A stretch of DNA of 64,000 nucleotides from Streptomyces achromogenes (GCF_030816715.1 NZ_JAUSYH010000001.1:5642001-5706000); one strand, 5' to 3'; numbered from the stretch's first letter, positions 39,968-48,388 are shown. Translations and numbers: made by a program. Notes: generated from the letters alone by a model not told the origin.

Positions 39968-41062
39968 GTGTCCTCCGCAGTCTCCGACCGACTTCCCACC
40001 TTCCCCTGGGACAAGCTGGAGCCGTACAAGAAGACGGCCGCAGCCCACCCGGACGGCATCGTCGACCTCTCGGTCGGCACCCCGGTCGACCCGGTCCCCG
40101 ACCTGGTCCAGAAGGCCCTGATCGACGCGGCGGACTCCCCGGGCTACCCGACGGTGTGGGGCACCCCGGCCCTGCGCGACGCGATCACCGGCTGGCTGGA
40201 GCGCCGCCTGGGCGCCCGCGAGGTCACCCACCGGCACGTGCTGCCTATCGTCGGCTCCAAGGAGCTCGTGGCCTGGCTGCCGACCCAGCTGGGCCTCGGC
40301 CCCGGCGACAAGGTGGCCTACCCGCGGCTGGCCTACCCGACGTACGAGGTGGGCGCGCGCCTGGCCCGCGCGCGGTACGAGGTCTACGACGACCCGACGG
40401 AGCTCGACCCCGCGAACCTCAAACTGCTCTGGCTGAACTCCCCGTCCAACCCCACCGGCCGGGTGCTGTCCCAGGCCGAGCTCACCCGTGTGGTGGCCTG
40501 GGCGAGGCGGCACGGGGTGCTGGTCTTCTCCGACGAGTGCTACCTGGAGCTGGGCTGGGAGGCCGACCCGGTCTCGGTCCTGCACCCGGACGTCAACGGC
40601 GGCTCGTACGAGGGCATCGTCTCGGTCCACTCGCTCTCCAAGCGGTCGAACCTGGCCGGGTACCGGGCGGCCTTCCTGGCGGGCGACCCGGCCGTCCTCG
40701 GCCCCCTGCTGGAGATCCGCAAGCACGGCGGCATGATGACCTCGGCGCCCACCCAGGCGGCCGTCGTGGCCGCCCTCGGCGACGACGCCCACGTCCGTGA
40801 GCAGCGCGAACGCTACGCCGCCCGGCGCGCCCTGCTGCGCGAGGCGCTGCTGTCGCACGGCTTCCGCATCGAGCACAGCGAGGCCAGCCTCTACCTCTGG
40901 GCCACCCGCGACGAGTCCTGCTGGAGCACGGTCGCCCATCTGGCCGACCGGGGCATCCTGGTGGCCCCCGGCGACTTCTACGGCGAGGCGGGCGAGAAGT
41001 TCGTCCGCGTGGCGCTGACGGCGACGGACGAACGCGTGCGCGCGGCGGTGGAGCGCCTGTGA
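39968..41062 (+). CDS. dapC: N-succinyldiaminopimelate aminotransferase
   Basis: A 364-residue class I/II PLP aminotransferase assigned to the succinylase branch of lysine and peptidoglycan diaminopimelate synthesis. The PLP lysine lies in VHSLSKRSNLAGYR. Other fold markers are LSVGTPVDPVP, NSPSNPTGRVL, SDECYLELGW and the C-terminal arginine region EKFVRVALT. GTG 39968 starts it. Synteny with fdx supports DapC rather than a general aspartate transaminase. dapE, the next enzyme in the pathway, lies 2 kb downstream. Confidence 0.9.
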   Translation: MSSAVSDRLPTFPWDKLEPYKKTAAAHPDGIVDLSVGTPVDPVPDLVQKALIDAADSPGYPTVWGTPALRDAITGWLERRLGAREVTHRHVLPIVGSKELVAWLPTQLGLGPGDKVAYPRLAYPTYEVGARLARARYEVYDDPTELDPANLKLLWLNSPSNPTGRVLSQAELTRVVAWARRHGVLVFSDECYLELGWEADPVSVLHPDVNGGSYEGIVSVHSLSKRSNLAGYRAAFLAGDPAVLGPLLEIRKHGGMMTSAPTQAAVVAALGDDAHVREQRERYAARRALLREALLSHGFRIEHSEASLYLWATRDESCWSTVAHLADRGILVAPGDFYGEAGEKFVRVALTATDERVRAAVERL

Positions 41063-41127
41063 CGGCGTCCTCGCGGCGCCACGCCCGGCCGGCGCACAAC
41101 GCGACGGGGCCAGGCTGACGCACAGCG

Positions 41128-41168
41128 CGACGGGGCCCGGGGAGCAGCAGGCTCCCAGGACCCCGTCG
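41128..41168. terminator. Compound stem-loop after dapC
   Basis: CGACGGGG (41128-41135) can pair with CCCCGTCG (41161-41168), enclosing a GGGAGC/GCTCCC hairpin. A near copy of the left arm (GCGCACAACGCGACGGGGCC) lies about 30 bp upstream. It probably terminates dapC and the convergent secreted-protein gene. Confidence 0.55.
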
Positions 41169-41241
41169 TGGGCTCGATCGGTCGCTCGATCAGTCGGACC
41201 GAGTGGCCGGCCCGAGTGGTCGGACCGTGCGGCGGCCGGTG

Positions 41242-41646
41242 TCAGCCGATCGGCAGGCTCTTCACCGGCAGGGTCTGGGCGCCGGGCAGTCCGCCCTTGG
41301 TGAGGGAGTCCGTCGGCAGTCCGCCCTTGGTGGCGGTCGACGCGGTGTCCCCGAGGAGGCCGCTGGCGGAGCCCGCCGCCTCGCCGGCCGTCTTCTGCGC
41401 CACCGGCGCCGCCTTCTGGACGGTCTTGCCGCCGGCCTTGTCCGCGAGCCCGGTGACGTGGTGCGTCGCGCCGTCGACGGTGCTGCCGACGTTCGCCGTG
41501 TCCAGGGCGGTCAGTCCGCCGAGGCTCGGGGTGGCGGGAAGGGCGGGAGCCGCGCTGGCGGAGCCGGCCGCACCGACTCCGGCGGCCGCTCCCGCAGCGA
41601 CGAGCAGCGCGGCACGGGCGATCCGGCGGGTCAGGGGGAGAGACAT
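41242..41646 (-). CDS. Small secreted Ala/Thr-rich protein
   Basis: A 134-residue exported protein. The signal peptide (RRIARAALLVAAGAAAGVG) should be cleaved after ASA near residue 33. The mature part is low complexity with repeated KGGLPTDSLTKGGLPG and Ala/Lys segments, and no catalytic motif. ATG 41646 follows GAAGGAG. Similar proteins are, from memory, often mislabelled as ATP-binding proteins in Streptomyces annotations; no nucleotide-binding motif is visible here. Likely a wall-associated or matrix protein. Confidence 0.75.
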   Translation of the reverse strand: MSLPLTRRIARAALLVAAGAAAGVGAAGSASAAPALPATPSLGGLTALDTANVGSTVDGATHHVTGLADKAGGKTVQKAAPVAQKTAGEAAGSASGLLGDTASTATKGGLPTDSLTKGGLPGAQTLPVKSLPIG

Positions 41647-41677
41647 GTTGCTCCTTCGACGGGAGTGAACAAGGACT

Positions 41678-41691
41678 GTCCGGGCCCGGAC
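41678..41691. promoter_or_regulatory. 14-bp palindrome GTCCGGGCCCGGAC
   Basis: A perfect palindrome 32 bp upstream of the secreted-protein start, in the 5' untranslated region. It could be an operator or an mRNA hairpin. The rest of the 284-bp gap to 41930 is comparatively AT-rich (41750-41790) and probably holds the promoter. Confidence 0.4.
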
Positions 41692-41930
41692 GCAGTGACT
41701 ACCGCTCGAGATCCACGAAGGTTGCGCACAGCCGACGTAAAGAGTTGGCAATGCGTCGCATTATCGGTTGCGTATAAAAACGGGCAAATACCGCCCCGGC
41801 TGAAAGTGCGGCGAACCCCGGGCCCCTTTGTCCGCAAGGGTTTCCGTGTGCGGAGGGGTGACGGCGCGAAAACCTGAGCACCCTGCCGAACGGGGGGTCG
41901 CCACATGACCCGGCCGGGTGACGTCCCGCA

Positions 41931-42965
41931 CTACTGAGCGGTGACGATCCGCACGTCGCCGGCGCCGCCGCCCGCCGCCGAGGCCCCGACGCCCTCCGCG
42001 CTGGTCGAACCGCTCTTCCGCCACCGCGTGTCGGAGGTCCCCGAGACCCACTCCCGGCCCGCGTACGAGACGCGCTCGATACGCAGCGCCGAGGCGTTGG
42101 CCACCGCCCAGTGCGCCAGCTGCCAGCCGCGCTCGTCGACGCTGCGCCCGTCGGCGGCGGTGTCCTCGGACACCGGCAGCATCACGGTCCGCTCCCCGCT
42201 CTCGACGGCCGGCACCTCGCCGGACGGCGACGACGAAGAGGCCGACGAGGACGACGCCGTGCCCTTCCCGCCCTTCTGCCGGTGCGAGCCCCGCCCGAAG
42301 TCGCGCTGCAGCGCCGCCCGGACCGCCGCCGGGCCGGTGGCCGTCGTGGCCGACGCCGACCCCGGCGCCGACGCCGTCGTGTCGACCGAGCGGCCGTCGC
42401 AGGTCAGCGTCGCCTGCGAGGTCCCGGTGAGGGCGGCGGCGAGCAGCACGGCGTCCCCCTCGTGCTTGGCGTACGCCTCCGGGTAGCCGCTGCGCTGCAC
42501 CCGCTGGGCGGCGACGGTGAGCGGCAACTCGGTGTAGTCGCGCACCTTCTCCAGATGCTTGTAGAAGATGTCCGCCGCGTAGGCGGGGTCGGTGACCTGT
42601 TTCTCGGTGCCCCAGCCCTGCGAGGGCCGCTGCTGGAACAGGCCGAGCGAATCCCGGTCGCCGTGGGCGAGGTTGCGCAGCGCGGACTCCTGGATGGCGG
42701 TCGCGAGCGCGATGGCCACGGCCCGCTCGGGCAGGGCCCGGTCGGTGCCGACCGCGGCGATCGTGGCCGCGTTCACCGCCTGCTCCGGCGTGAACTCATA
42801 CGTCGTCGTCCCGTCAGCGGAAACGACTCTGCAGCCCGGATCGCCGGTGCCGCCGGCGACGTACTGCACCACGACGTAGCCCGCGACGGCGGACAGGACC
42901 ACGCAGGCCGCCCCGAAACGGAGCAGGCGGCCGCGACGCTGGGAGGAGGGTGACTGCTTCGGCAC
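41931..42965 (-). CDS. Membrane-anchored lysozyme-like (transglycosylase-fold) protein
   Basis: A 344-residue protein with an uncleaved N-terminal helix (FGAACVVLSAVAGYVVVQYVA). The outside part has the lysozyme-like signature ALATAIQESALRNLAHG, with a candidate catalytic Glu in IQES, and DSLGLFQQRPSQGWGT. A Ser-rich linker (SSSSASSSSPSGE) leads to a C-terminal domain with WQLAHWAVANASALRI and VSYAGREW. It probably cleaves or binds peptidoglycan. Homologues are often misnamed heavy metal transporters. It is divergent from dapE, so wall precursor synthesis and wall turnover genes share an upstream region. Confidence 0.78.
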   Translation of the reverse strand: MPKQSPSSQRRGRLLRFGAACVVLSAVAGYVVVQYVAGGTGDPGCRVVSADGTTTYEFTPEQAVNAATIAAVGTDRALPERAVAIALATAIQESALRNLAHGDRDSLGLFQQRPSQGWGTEKQVTDPAYAADIFYKHLEKVRDYTELPLTVAAQRVQRSGYPEAYAKHEGDAVLLAAALTGTSQATLTCDGRSVDTTASAPGSASATTATGPAAVRAALQRDFGRGSHRQKGGKGTASSSSASSSSPSGEVPAVESGERTVMLPVSEDTAADGRSVDERGWQLAHWAVANASALRIERVSYAGREWVSGTSDTRWRKSGSTSAEGVGASAAGGGAGDVRIVTAQ

Positions 42966-43060
42966 GCGTCCAAGGTACTGGAGAGTAGTGAAAAGGAGGA
43001 GGTGGATGTGCAGAGGTGGGGAAGAGCAGGGCGGCCGACCGGCGCGTTAGGGTCGACGAC

Positions 43061-44140
43061 ATGGCCGACACCCCGCTTGACCTCACTCTGGACGCCGCCG
43101 CACTGACCGCGAGGCTCGTCGACTTCCGTTCGGAGAGCGGCGCCGAGAAGCCGCTCGCGGACGCGATCGAGATCGCGCTGCGCGCGCTGCCCCACCTGAC
43201 GGTGGACCGGCTCGGCAACAACATCGTCGCCCGCACGCACCTCGGCCGCGCGCAGCGCGTGGTCCTCGCCGGCCACGTCGACACGGTGCCGATCGCCGGC
43301 AACGTGCCCTCGCGGCTGGACGAGGACGGGGTGCTCTGGGGCTGTGGCACCTGCGACATGAAGTCGGGGGTGGCGGTCCAGCTGCGCATCGCGGCGACGG
43401 TGCCGGCCCCCAACCGCGACCTGACGTTCGTCTTCTACGACAACGAGGAGGTCGCCGCGGAGCTCAACGGCCTCAAGCACGTCGCCGAGGCCCGCCCGGA
43501 GTGGCTGGCCGGCGACTTCGCGGTCCTGCTGGAACCCTCCGACGGACAGGTCGAGGGTGGCTGCCAGGGCACCTTGCGGGTGCTGCTGAGGACGCGGGGC
43601 GAGCGGGCCCACTCGGCGCGCGGCTGGATGGGCTCCAACGCGATCCACGCGGCCGCCCCGATCCTGGCCCGGCTGGCCGCCTACGAGGCGCGCCGGCCCG
43701 TCATCGACGGACTGGAGTACCGAGAGGGCCTCAACGCGGTCGGCATCACGGGCGGTGTGGCCGGCAACGTCATCCCCGACGAGTGCGTCGTCACGGTCAA
43801 CTTCCGCTACGCGCCGGACCGCAGCGAGGAGGAGGCACTCGCCCACGTCCGCGAGGTCTTCGCCGACTGCGGCGTCGCGGAGTTCACGGTCGACGACCAC
43901 AGCGCCGCCGCGCTGCCCGGCCTCTCCCATCCGGCCGCCGCGGCCTTCATCGAGGCGGTGGGCGGCACCCCGCTGCCCAAGTTCGGCTGGACGGACGTGA
44001 GTCGCTTCTCCTCCCTCGGCGTGCCCGCCGTCAACTACGGCCCCGGCAACCCGCACTTGGCGCACAAGCGGGACGAGCGCGTGGAGACGGCCAAGATCCT
44101 GGCGGGCGAGGAGCGGCTGCGGGCCTGGCTGACGGCCTGA
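43061..44140 (+). CDS. dapE: Succinyl-diaminopimelate desuccinylase
   Basis: A 359-residue M20-family zinc hydrolase releasing LL-diaminopimelate. Metal-site landmarks are GHVDTVP, GCGTCDMKSG (bridging Asp) and YDNEEVA (catalytic and ligand Glu). A dimerisation domain follows with HSARGWMGSNAIH, and the last His ligand region is NYGPGNPHLAHKRDE. ATG 43061 follows AGGG. In M. tuberculosis the neighbouring dapD sits beside dapE; no dapD is seen in this window. Confidence 0.94.
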   Translation: MADTPLDLTLDAAALTARLVDFRSESGAEKPLADAIEIALRALPHLTVDRLGNNIVARTHLGRAQRVVLAGHVDTVPIAGNVPSRLDEDGVLWGCGTCDMKSGVAVQLRIAATVPAPNRDLTFVFYDNEEVAAELNGLKHVAEARPEWLAGDFAVLLEPSDGQVEGGCQGTLRVLLRTRGERAHSARGWMGSNAIHAAAPILARLAAYEARRPVIDGLEYREGLNAVGITGGVAGNVIPDECVVTVNFRYAPDRSEEEALAHVREVFADCGVAEFTVDDHSAAALPGLSHPAAAAFIEAVGGTPLPKFGWTDVSRFSSLGVPAVNYGPGNPHLAHKRDERVETAKILAGEERLRAWLTA

Positions 44141-44154
44141 GGGAAGGCCCGGCG

Positions 44155-44184
44155 CGTCGGCGCTGTACGGCGGACACGCCGACG
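44155..44184 (+). terminator. Weak stem-loop after dapE
   Basis: CGTCGGCG (44155-44162) pairs with CGCCGACG (44177-44184), followed by TCCCCC. The next gene starts 67 bp on, so this may only partly terminate. Confidence 0.4.
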
Positions 44185-44250
44185 TCCCCCGTACGTAACC
44201 CGCGTGGATCTACGCTGAGGTGGAACCGACGCAAGCAGAGGGAGCTCACC

Positions 44251-45009
44251 ATGGCTACAGGGAACCCCGAGGGCAAGAAGCAGCCACCGGACGAACAGCG
44301 CCTGGGACCGGTCCTTCGCAGGCGGGACCAGGTGCAGTCGAGCACGACCGACCAGCGGCTGCTGGACGAACGCGCCCCCTCGGACTGGGTGCACACCGAC
44401 CCCTGGCGGGTCCTGCGCATCCAGTCGGAGTTCATCGAGGGCTTCGGCACCCTCGCCGAACTTCCCGCGGCGATCAGCGTGTTCGGGTCCGCCCGGACGC
44501 CGGTGGGCTCACCGGAGTACGAGGTCGGGGTACGGCTGGGCGGCGCCCTCGTCGACGCCGGGTGGGCCGTGATCACGGGCGGCGGTCCGGGCGCGATGGA
44601 GGCCGCCAACAAGGGCGCGAGCGAGGCGGGCGGCGTCTCCGTGGGCCTCGGCATCGAGCTGCCGTTCGAGCAGGGGCTCAACCCGTACGTCGACATCGGC
44701 CTGAACTTCCGCTACTTCTTCGTGCGGAAGATGATGTTCGTGAAGTACGCGCAGGGCTTCGTGGTGCTGCCCGGCGGTCTCGGCACGCTGGACGAGCTGT
44801 TCGAGGCGCTCACCCTCGTCCAGACCCAGAAGGTCACCCGCTTCCCGATCGTCCTCTTCGGCACGGAGTACTGGGGCGGCCTGATCGACTGGCTGAAGAA
44901 CACCCTGATCGCCCAGGGCAAGGCCGCCGAGAAGGACCTCCTCCTCTTCCACGTCACGGACGACGTCGAGGAGGCGGTGGCACTGGTGTCGAAGGAAGCG
45001 GGCCGCTGA
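44251..45009 (+). CDS. LOG-family (TIGR00730) protein, cytokinin riboside phosphoribohydrolase-like
   Basis: A 252-residue Rossmann-fold protein. The N-terminal 70 residues are charged and probably disordered. The core shows ISVFGSAR, ITGGGPGAMEAAN and the family motif LPGGLGTLDELFEAL. LOG enzymes release a nucleobase from nucleoside monophosphates; in bacteria the exact substrate is often unknown. ATG 44251 follows GAGGGAG. It lies between dapE and the DHPS-like gene as in M. tuberculosis (Rv1205, from memory). Confidence 0.9.
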   Translation: MATGNPEGKKQPPDEQRLGPVLRRRDQVQSSTTDQRLLDERAPSDWVHTDPWRVLRIQSEFIEGFGTLAELPAAISVFGSARTPVGSPEYEVGVRLGGALVDAGWAVITGGGPGAMEAANKGASEAGGVSVGLGIELPFEQGLNPYVDIGLNFRYFFVRKMMFVKYAQGFVVLPGGLGTLDELFEALTLVQTQKVTRFPIVLFGTEYWGGLIDWLKNTLIAQGKAAEKDLLLFHVTDDVEEAVALVSKEAGR

Positions 45010-45067
45010 CGTTCGCCCCGTCGGGGCATCGGCCCCCGGACCGGGCGGGCGGCGAGGGCGGGGGCGA

Positions 45068-45928
45068 CTACGCGAGCCCCCGCCGCGCCACCGCCGGCGC
45101 CCGATGCCCCGCGATGGCGGCGACCATGTCCAGCACCTGCCGCGTCTCCGCCACCTCGTGCACCCGGTACACCTGCGCCCCCAGCCACGCCGACACCGCC
45201 GTCGTCGCCAGGGTGCCCACCACCCGCTCCTTCACCGGCCGGTCCAGCGTCTCCCCGACGAAGTCCTTGTTGGACAGGGAGACCAGCACCGGCCACCCCG
45301 TCGCCACCATCTCGTCGAGCCGCCGGGTCGCCTCCAGGCTGTGCCGGGTGTTCTTCCCGAAGTCGTGCCCGGGATCGATCATGATCGACTCCCGCGGCAC
45401 CCCCAGCTCCGCGGCCCGCTCCGCCAGCCCCAGCGTCACCCGCAGGATGTCGGCCATCACGTCGTCGTAGGTCACCCGGTGCGGACGCGTCCGCGGCTGC
45501 GCGCCGCCCGCGTGCGTGCACACCAGCCCCGCCCCGTAGCGGGCCGCGACCTCCGCCAGCCCCGGATCCACGCCGCCCCACGCGTCGTTCAGGACGTCCG
45601 CGCCCGCCTCGCAGACCGCCTCCCCGACCTCGGCCCGCCAGGTGTCCACGCTGATCACCACGTCCGGGAAGCGCCGCCGCACCTCGGCCACGAAACCGAC
45701 GGTCCGCCGGACCTCCTCCCGCGCCGTCACCTCTTCACCCGGGCCGGCCTTCACCCCGCCCACGTCGATGATGGCCGCCCCCTCCGCCACCGCCTGCTCC
45801 ACACGCGCGAGGGCCGGCTCGTCCAGGAAGGTCGCGCCCTGGTCGTAGAAGGAGTCCGGGGTCCGGTTCACGATCGCCATGACCACCGGCTCGTGCGCGC
45901 CGAATTCCCGCCTGCCCAGCCTGAGCAT
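45068..45928 (-). CDS. Dihydropteroate synthase-like protein (FolP2-type paralogue)
   Basis: A 286-residue TIM barrel of the pterin-binding family. It keeps NRTPDSF at the start and DPGHDFGK for the pterin site, but departs from functional DHPS elsewhere. The STRPG p-aminobenzoate loop is replaced by VKAGPG (in IIDVGGVKAGPGEE). The SRK motif is SNK (SLSNKDFVGE), and NDxSGG is NDAWGG. M. leprae FolP2 was reported to lack DHPS activity, and this locus matches the mycobacterial folP2 neighbourhood. It is therefore probably not the housekeeping folate enzyme. ATG 45928 has AGGAGAGG upstream; it is convergent with the LOG gene. Confidence 0.85.
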   Translation of the reverse strand: MLRLGRREFGAHEPVVMAIVNRTPDSFYDQGATFLDEPALARVEQAVAEGAAIIDVGGVKAGPGEEVTAREEVRRTVGFVAEVRRRFPDVVISVDTWRAEVGEAVCEAGADVLNDAWGGVDPGLAEVAARYGAGLVCTHAGGAQPRTRPHRVTYDDVMADILRVTLGLAERAAELGVPRESIMIDPGHDFGKNTRHSLEATRRLDEMVATGWPVLVSLSNKDFVGETLDRPVKERVVGTLATTAVSAWLGAQVYRVHEVAETRQVLDMVAAIAGHRAPAVARRGLA

Positions 45929-46050
45929 CCCCTGTGACCTCTCCTCGAACGTCCTGCACAACCACCGCCTGCGACCCTAGCCGCCACACCCGCATGGCAC
46001 GATCGGACCCACACATCCACTCCGAGCACACCGAGCGTGGGGGCCCACCG

Positions 46051-46410
46051 ATGGTTATGTTCTTGTTCCTGGTCATCGCGCTCGCCGTGGTGGTCGCCGC
46101 GGTGACCCTCGCCGTGCTCGGCGGCGGCGAGGGCACCGGCCCGCTGCCCGAGGTCGCCCCCGAGCGGCTGCACGACCCGCTGCCCCCGGACCGCCCGCTC
46201 GACCGGTCCGACGTCGACCGCCTGCGCTTCCCCCTCGCCGCCCGCGGCTACCGCATGTCGGACGTGGACGACGCGCTCAACCGCCTCGCCGCCGAGCTCG
46301 CCGAGCGGGACGCCCGCATCGCGGACCTCGAGTCCGCGCTGGCCGGCGCGCAGGCCCCGGCCGCGCCCCACGTCTCGATGGAGAAGCAGGCCCCGGAGGA
46401 CCAGCGGTGA
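46051..46410 (+). CDS. Small membrane-anchored DivIVA-domain protein
   Basis: A 119-residue protein. One N-terminal helix (MFLFLVIALAVVVAAVTLAVLG) is followed by a Pro/Asp linker, then a DivIVA-like segment (LRFPLAARGYRMSDVDDALNRL) and a short coiled coil (ELAERDARIADLESAL). Start ATG 46051 follows GTGGGGG. It overlaps the glycosylase gene by 4 nt. The mycobacterial neighbour of tag (Rv1209, from memory) has the same make-up. It may mark curved membrane or septa, by analogy with DivIVA. Confidence 0.82.
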   Translation: MVMFLFLVIALAVVVAAVTLAVLGGGEGTGPLPEVAPERLHDPLPPDRPLDRSDVDRLRFPLAARGYRMSDVDDALNRLAAELAERDARIADLESALAGAQAPAAPHVSMEKQAPEDQR

Positions 46411-46991
46411 GCGACGGCGTCGCCCTCGCGGGGCCGGACGGCGCGCTGCGCTGCCCCTGGGCCCTGTCCACGCCGGACTACGTGACGTACCACGACGAGG
46501 AGTGGGGCCGCCCGGTCCACGGCGACGACGCGCTGTTCGAGCGCCTCAGCCTGGAGGCCTTCCAGTCCGGCCTGTCCTGGATCACGATTCTGCGCCGCCG
46601 CCCGGGCTTCCGTACCGCCTTCGCCGATTTCAAGATCGCCTCGGTCGCCGTCTTCACCGACGAGGACCGCGCCCGGCTCCTCGCCGACCCCGGCATCATC
46701 CGCAACCGCGCGAAGATCGACGCCACGGTCGCCAACGCGCGCGTGCTCGCCGGCTGGGCGCCGGGCGAACTGGACGAGCTGATCTGGTCCCACGCCCCGG
46801 ACCGGGCCGGCCGCCCGGTCCCAAGGACCCTCGCGGACGTCCCCGCGGTCACCGACGAGTCGACGGCCCTGTCCAAGGCCCTCAAGAAGCGCGGCCTGCG
46901 GTTCGTCGGGCCCACGACGGCGTACGCCCTGATGCAGGCGTGCGGCCTGGTGGACGACCACCTGGTCAGCTGCGTGAGCAGGGTCGGCTGA
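46407..46991 (+). CDS. tag: DNA-3-methyladenine glycosylase I
   Basis: A 194-residue base-excision repair enzyme removing 3-methyladenine. It has the N-terminal CPWALSTPDYVTYHDEEWG and the catalytic-site region FQSGLSWITILRRRPGFR. The substrate pocket motif KFVGPTT-like reads LRFVGPTTAYALMQACGLVDDH. Zinc-type ligands (early Cys, two late His/Cys in VDDHLVSC) fit Tag. GTG 46407 overlaps the DivIVA-like gene's stop (GTGA). The final residues (SRVG) are shorter than in E. coli Tag. Confidence 0.93.
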   Translation: MSDGVALAGPDGALRCPWALSTPDYVTYHDEEWGRPVHGDDALFERLSLEAFQSGLSWITILRRRPGFRTAFADFKIASVAVFTDEDRARLLADPGIIRNRAKIDATVANARVLAGWAPGELDELIWSHAPDRAGRPVPRTLADVPAVTDESTALSKALKKRGLRFVGPTTAYALMQACGLVDDHLVSCVSRVG

Positions 46992-47015
46992 GGCCGGCGG
47001 GGCCGCCCCCCGGGC

Positions 47016-47807
47016 TCACCGGCCCAGGTACTTCGGCGTTGCCTTCTCGACGAACGCCCGCACCGCGATGGTGTGGTCCTCGGACGCTCCCGCCCGGGTC
47101 TGCAGTTCGTCCTCCTTGTCCAGCGTCTCGGCCAGTGAGTGCGAGAACCCGTAGGCCATCGCCTCCTTGATCGCCGCGTACGCCACCGTCGGCCCCTCGG
47201 CCAGCATCCGCGCCAGCTGCTCGGCCGCGGTGCGCAGCGAGGCCGCCGGGACGATCCGGTTGGCGATGCCCAGTTCGTGCGCCTCCTTCGCCGTGATGCT
47301 GCGCGGGAAGAGCAGCAGGTCGGCGGCCCGGCCCGGACCGATGACCCGGGGCAGGGTCCACGACACGCCGGAGTCGGCGGTCAGCGCCACCCCGGCGAAC
47401 GAGGTGTTGAAGGACGCCGTGTCGGCCACGATGCGGTAGTCCGCGGCCAGCGCGAACCCGAGGCCCGCACCGGCGGCGACCCCGTTCACGGCGGCGACCA
47501 CCGGCTTCGGGGCCTCCGTCAGGGCCCGCACGATCGGGTTGTAGTGCTCCTTGACCGTGCTCATGACCTCCCCCGAGCCGGCGGCCAGCAGCCCGATGTG
47601 CTCCTTGAGGTCCTGCCCCACGCAGAAGGCCCGCTCGCCGGCGGCGGTCAGCAGGACGGCCCGTACGGCGTCGTCGGCCGCCGCGGACCTGACCGCCTCC
47701 CGGAGGGCGACCTTCGCGGCGACGTTGAGCGCGTTCATCGCCTCGGGGCGGTTCAGCGTGATCGTCGCGAGCCCGTCGGTCACCTCGTAGAGCACGGTGT
47801 CGGTCAT
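47016..47807 (-). CDS. Enoyl-CoA hydratase/isomerase (crotonase) family protein, PaaG-like
   Basis: A 263-residue crotonase. The CoA-binding/oxyanion regions are GERAFCVGQDLKEH and VNGVAAGAGLGFALAADYRI. The later segment TADSGVSWTLPRVIG has an Asp where 1,2-epoxyphenylacetyl-CoA isomerase PaaG-type proteins have one, in place of the usual second Glu of hydratases. The substrate is therefore uncertain. ATG 47807 follows GAGGGGAAA. It is convergent with tag (24 bp apart). Direct repeats just upstream (47838-47861) may control it. Confidence 0.87.
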   Translation of the reverse strand: MTDTVLYEVTDGLATITLNRPEAMNALNVAAKVALREAVRSAAADDAVRAVLLTAAGERAFCVGQDLKEHIGLLAAGSGEVMSTVKEHYNPIVRALTEAPKPVVAAVNGVAAGAGLGFALAADYRIVADTASFNTSFAGVALTADSGVSWTLPRVIGPGRAADLLLFPRSITAKEAHELGIANRIVPAASLRTAAEQLARMLAEGPTVAYAAIKEAMAYGFSHSLAETLDKEDELQTRAGASEDHTIAVRAFVEKATPKYLGR

Positions 47808-47837
47808 GGAGTTTCCCCTCCGCGTCGCGGCTTCGAC

Positions 47838-47877
47838 GCATTACTCGACGTATTACTCGTCAGTACATCCGGTGTAC
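47838..47877. promoter_or_regulatory. ATTACTCG direct repeats and GTACA-TCCGG-TGTAC inverted repeat
   Basis: GCATTACTCGAC and GTATTACTCGTC lie head to tail (47838-47861), followed by GTACA (47863) and TGTAC (47873) around TCCGG. This AT-rich block is 31-70 bp upstream of the crotonase start and is probably its promoter/operator. The rest of the 390-bp gap to 48197 holds the DUF3117 promoter and no gene that I trust. Confidence 0.45.
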
Positions 47878-48053
47878 GAGGACAGCATGGCGGAGATCAT
47901 CGTCCGCCGACCGGACGCGACGTGTGACCTGCGTCAAAGAATTCGGGACGATTTCCGGTGCGCGGAAGTCCGTGCGGCGGCGCAGTATCGCAGTCACATC
48001 GCCGAATTGAGTGGTTTTGCTCGCGCGCGTTGCCCAAGCGATGCCGACTGATG

Positions 48054-48084
48054 TTGGTCATCGGGTCCTGAGATGCGGGATAAT
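48054..48084 (+). promoter_or_regulatory. Putative vegetative promoter of the DUF3117 gene
   Basis: TTGGTC (48054-48059) and GATAAT (48079-48084) are separated by 19 bp (18 bp if TGGTCA is taken as -35). The -10 is unusually consensus-like for this genome. It would give a leader of about 105 nt before ATG 48198. Confidence 0.5.
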
Positions 48085-48197
48085 GGCTGGGAAGCAATGT
48101 GTTCGATGCCGGTGTCGCGTGTCCCACGCTGGATCGCGGCTGCCCTCCACGGGCCGTCGGCTTTGGCGATGAGCTGGTTTCAGGAAGGGGAACGAGC

Positions 48198-48365
48198 ATG
48201 GCGGCCATGAAGCCGCGAACGGGTGATGGCCCGCTCGAGGTGACCAAGGAGGGGCGGGGCATCGTCATGCGCGTTCCGCTCGAAGGCGGCGGGCGGCTCG
48301 TCGTCGAGCTGACCCCTGACGAGGCCGACGCGCTCGGCGACGCCCTGAAGAAGGTCGTCGGCTGA
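48198..48365 (+). CDS. DUF3117 protein (55 aa)
   Basis: A 55-residue soluble protein, MAAMKPRTGDGPLEVTKEG followed by GRGIVMRVPLEGGGRLVVEL and a C-terminal helix TPDEADALGDALKKVV. This is the whole length of the family, conserved in Actinobacteria beside tag (Rv1211, from memory). ATG 48198 follows GGAAGGGGAA. A strong terminator follows 24 bp after the stop, so it is a single-gene transcript. The function is not established. Confidence 0.9.
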   Translation: MAAMKPRTGDGPLEVTKEGRGIVMRVPLEGGGRLVVELTPDEADALGDALKKVVG

Positions 48366-48388
48366 CGCGCAAGCGACCCTGTTCTCTT

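Noticed and set aside
41242..41646. Label of ATP-binding protein that homologues of this small secreted protein often carry
   Set aside because: No Walker or GHKL motif is present; the sequence is a signal peptide plus Ala/Thr-rich repeats.
45015..45027. GCCCC-GTC-GGGGC mini-hairpin between the LOG and DHPS-like genes
   Set aside because: A five-base-pair stem is too short to call a terminator in a genome this GC-rich, although the position is suitable.
47887..48051. Possible 54-aa ORF (MAEIIVRRPDATCDL...) upstream of the DUF3117 gene
   Set aside because: Third positions are not GC-biased and include rare-looking codons. It overlaps the crotonase operator block and ends at the DUF3117 promoter; no RBS.
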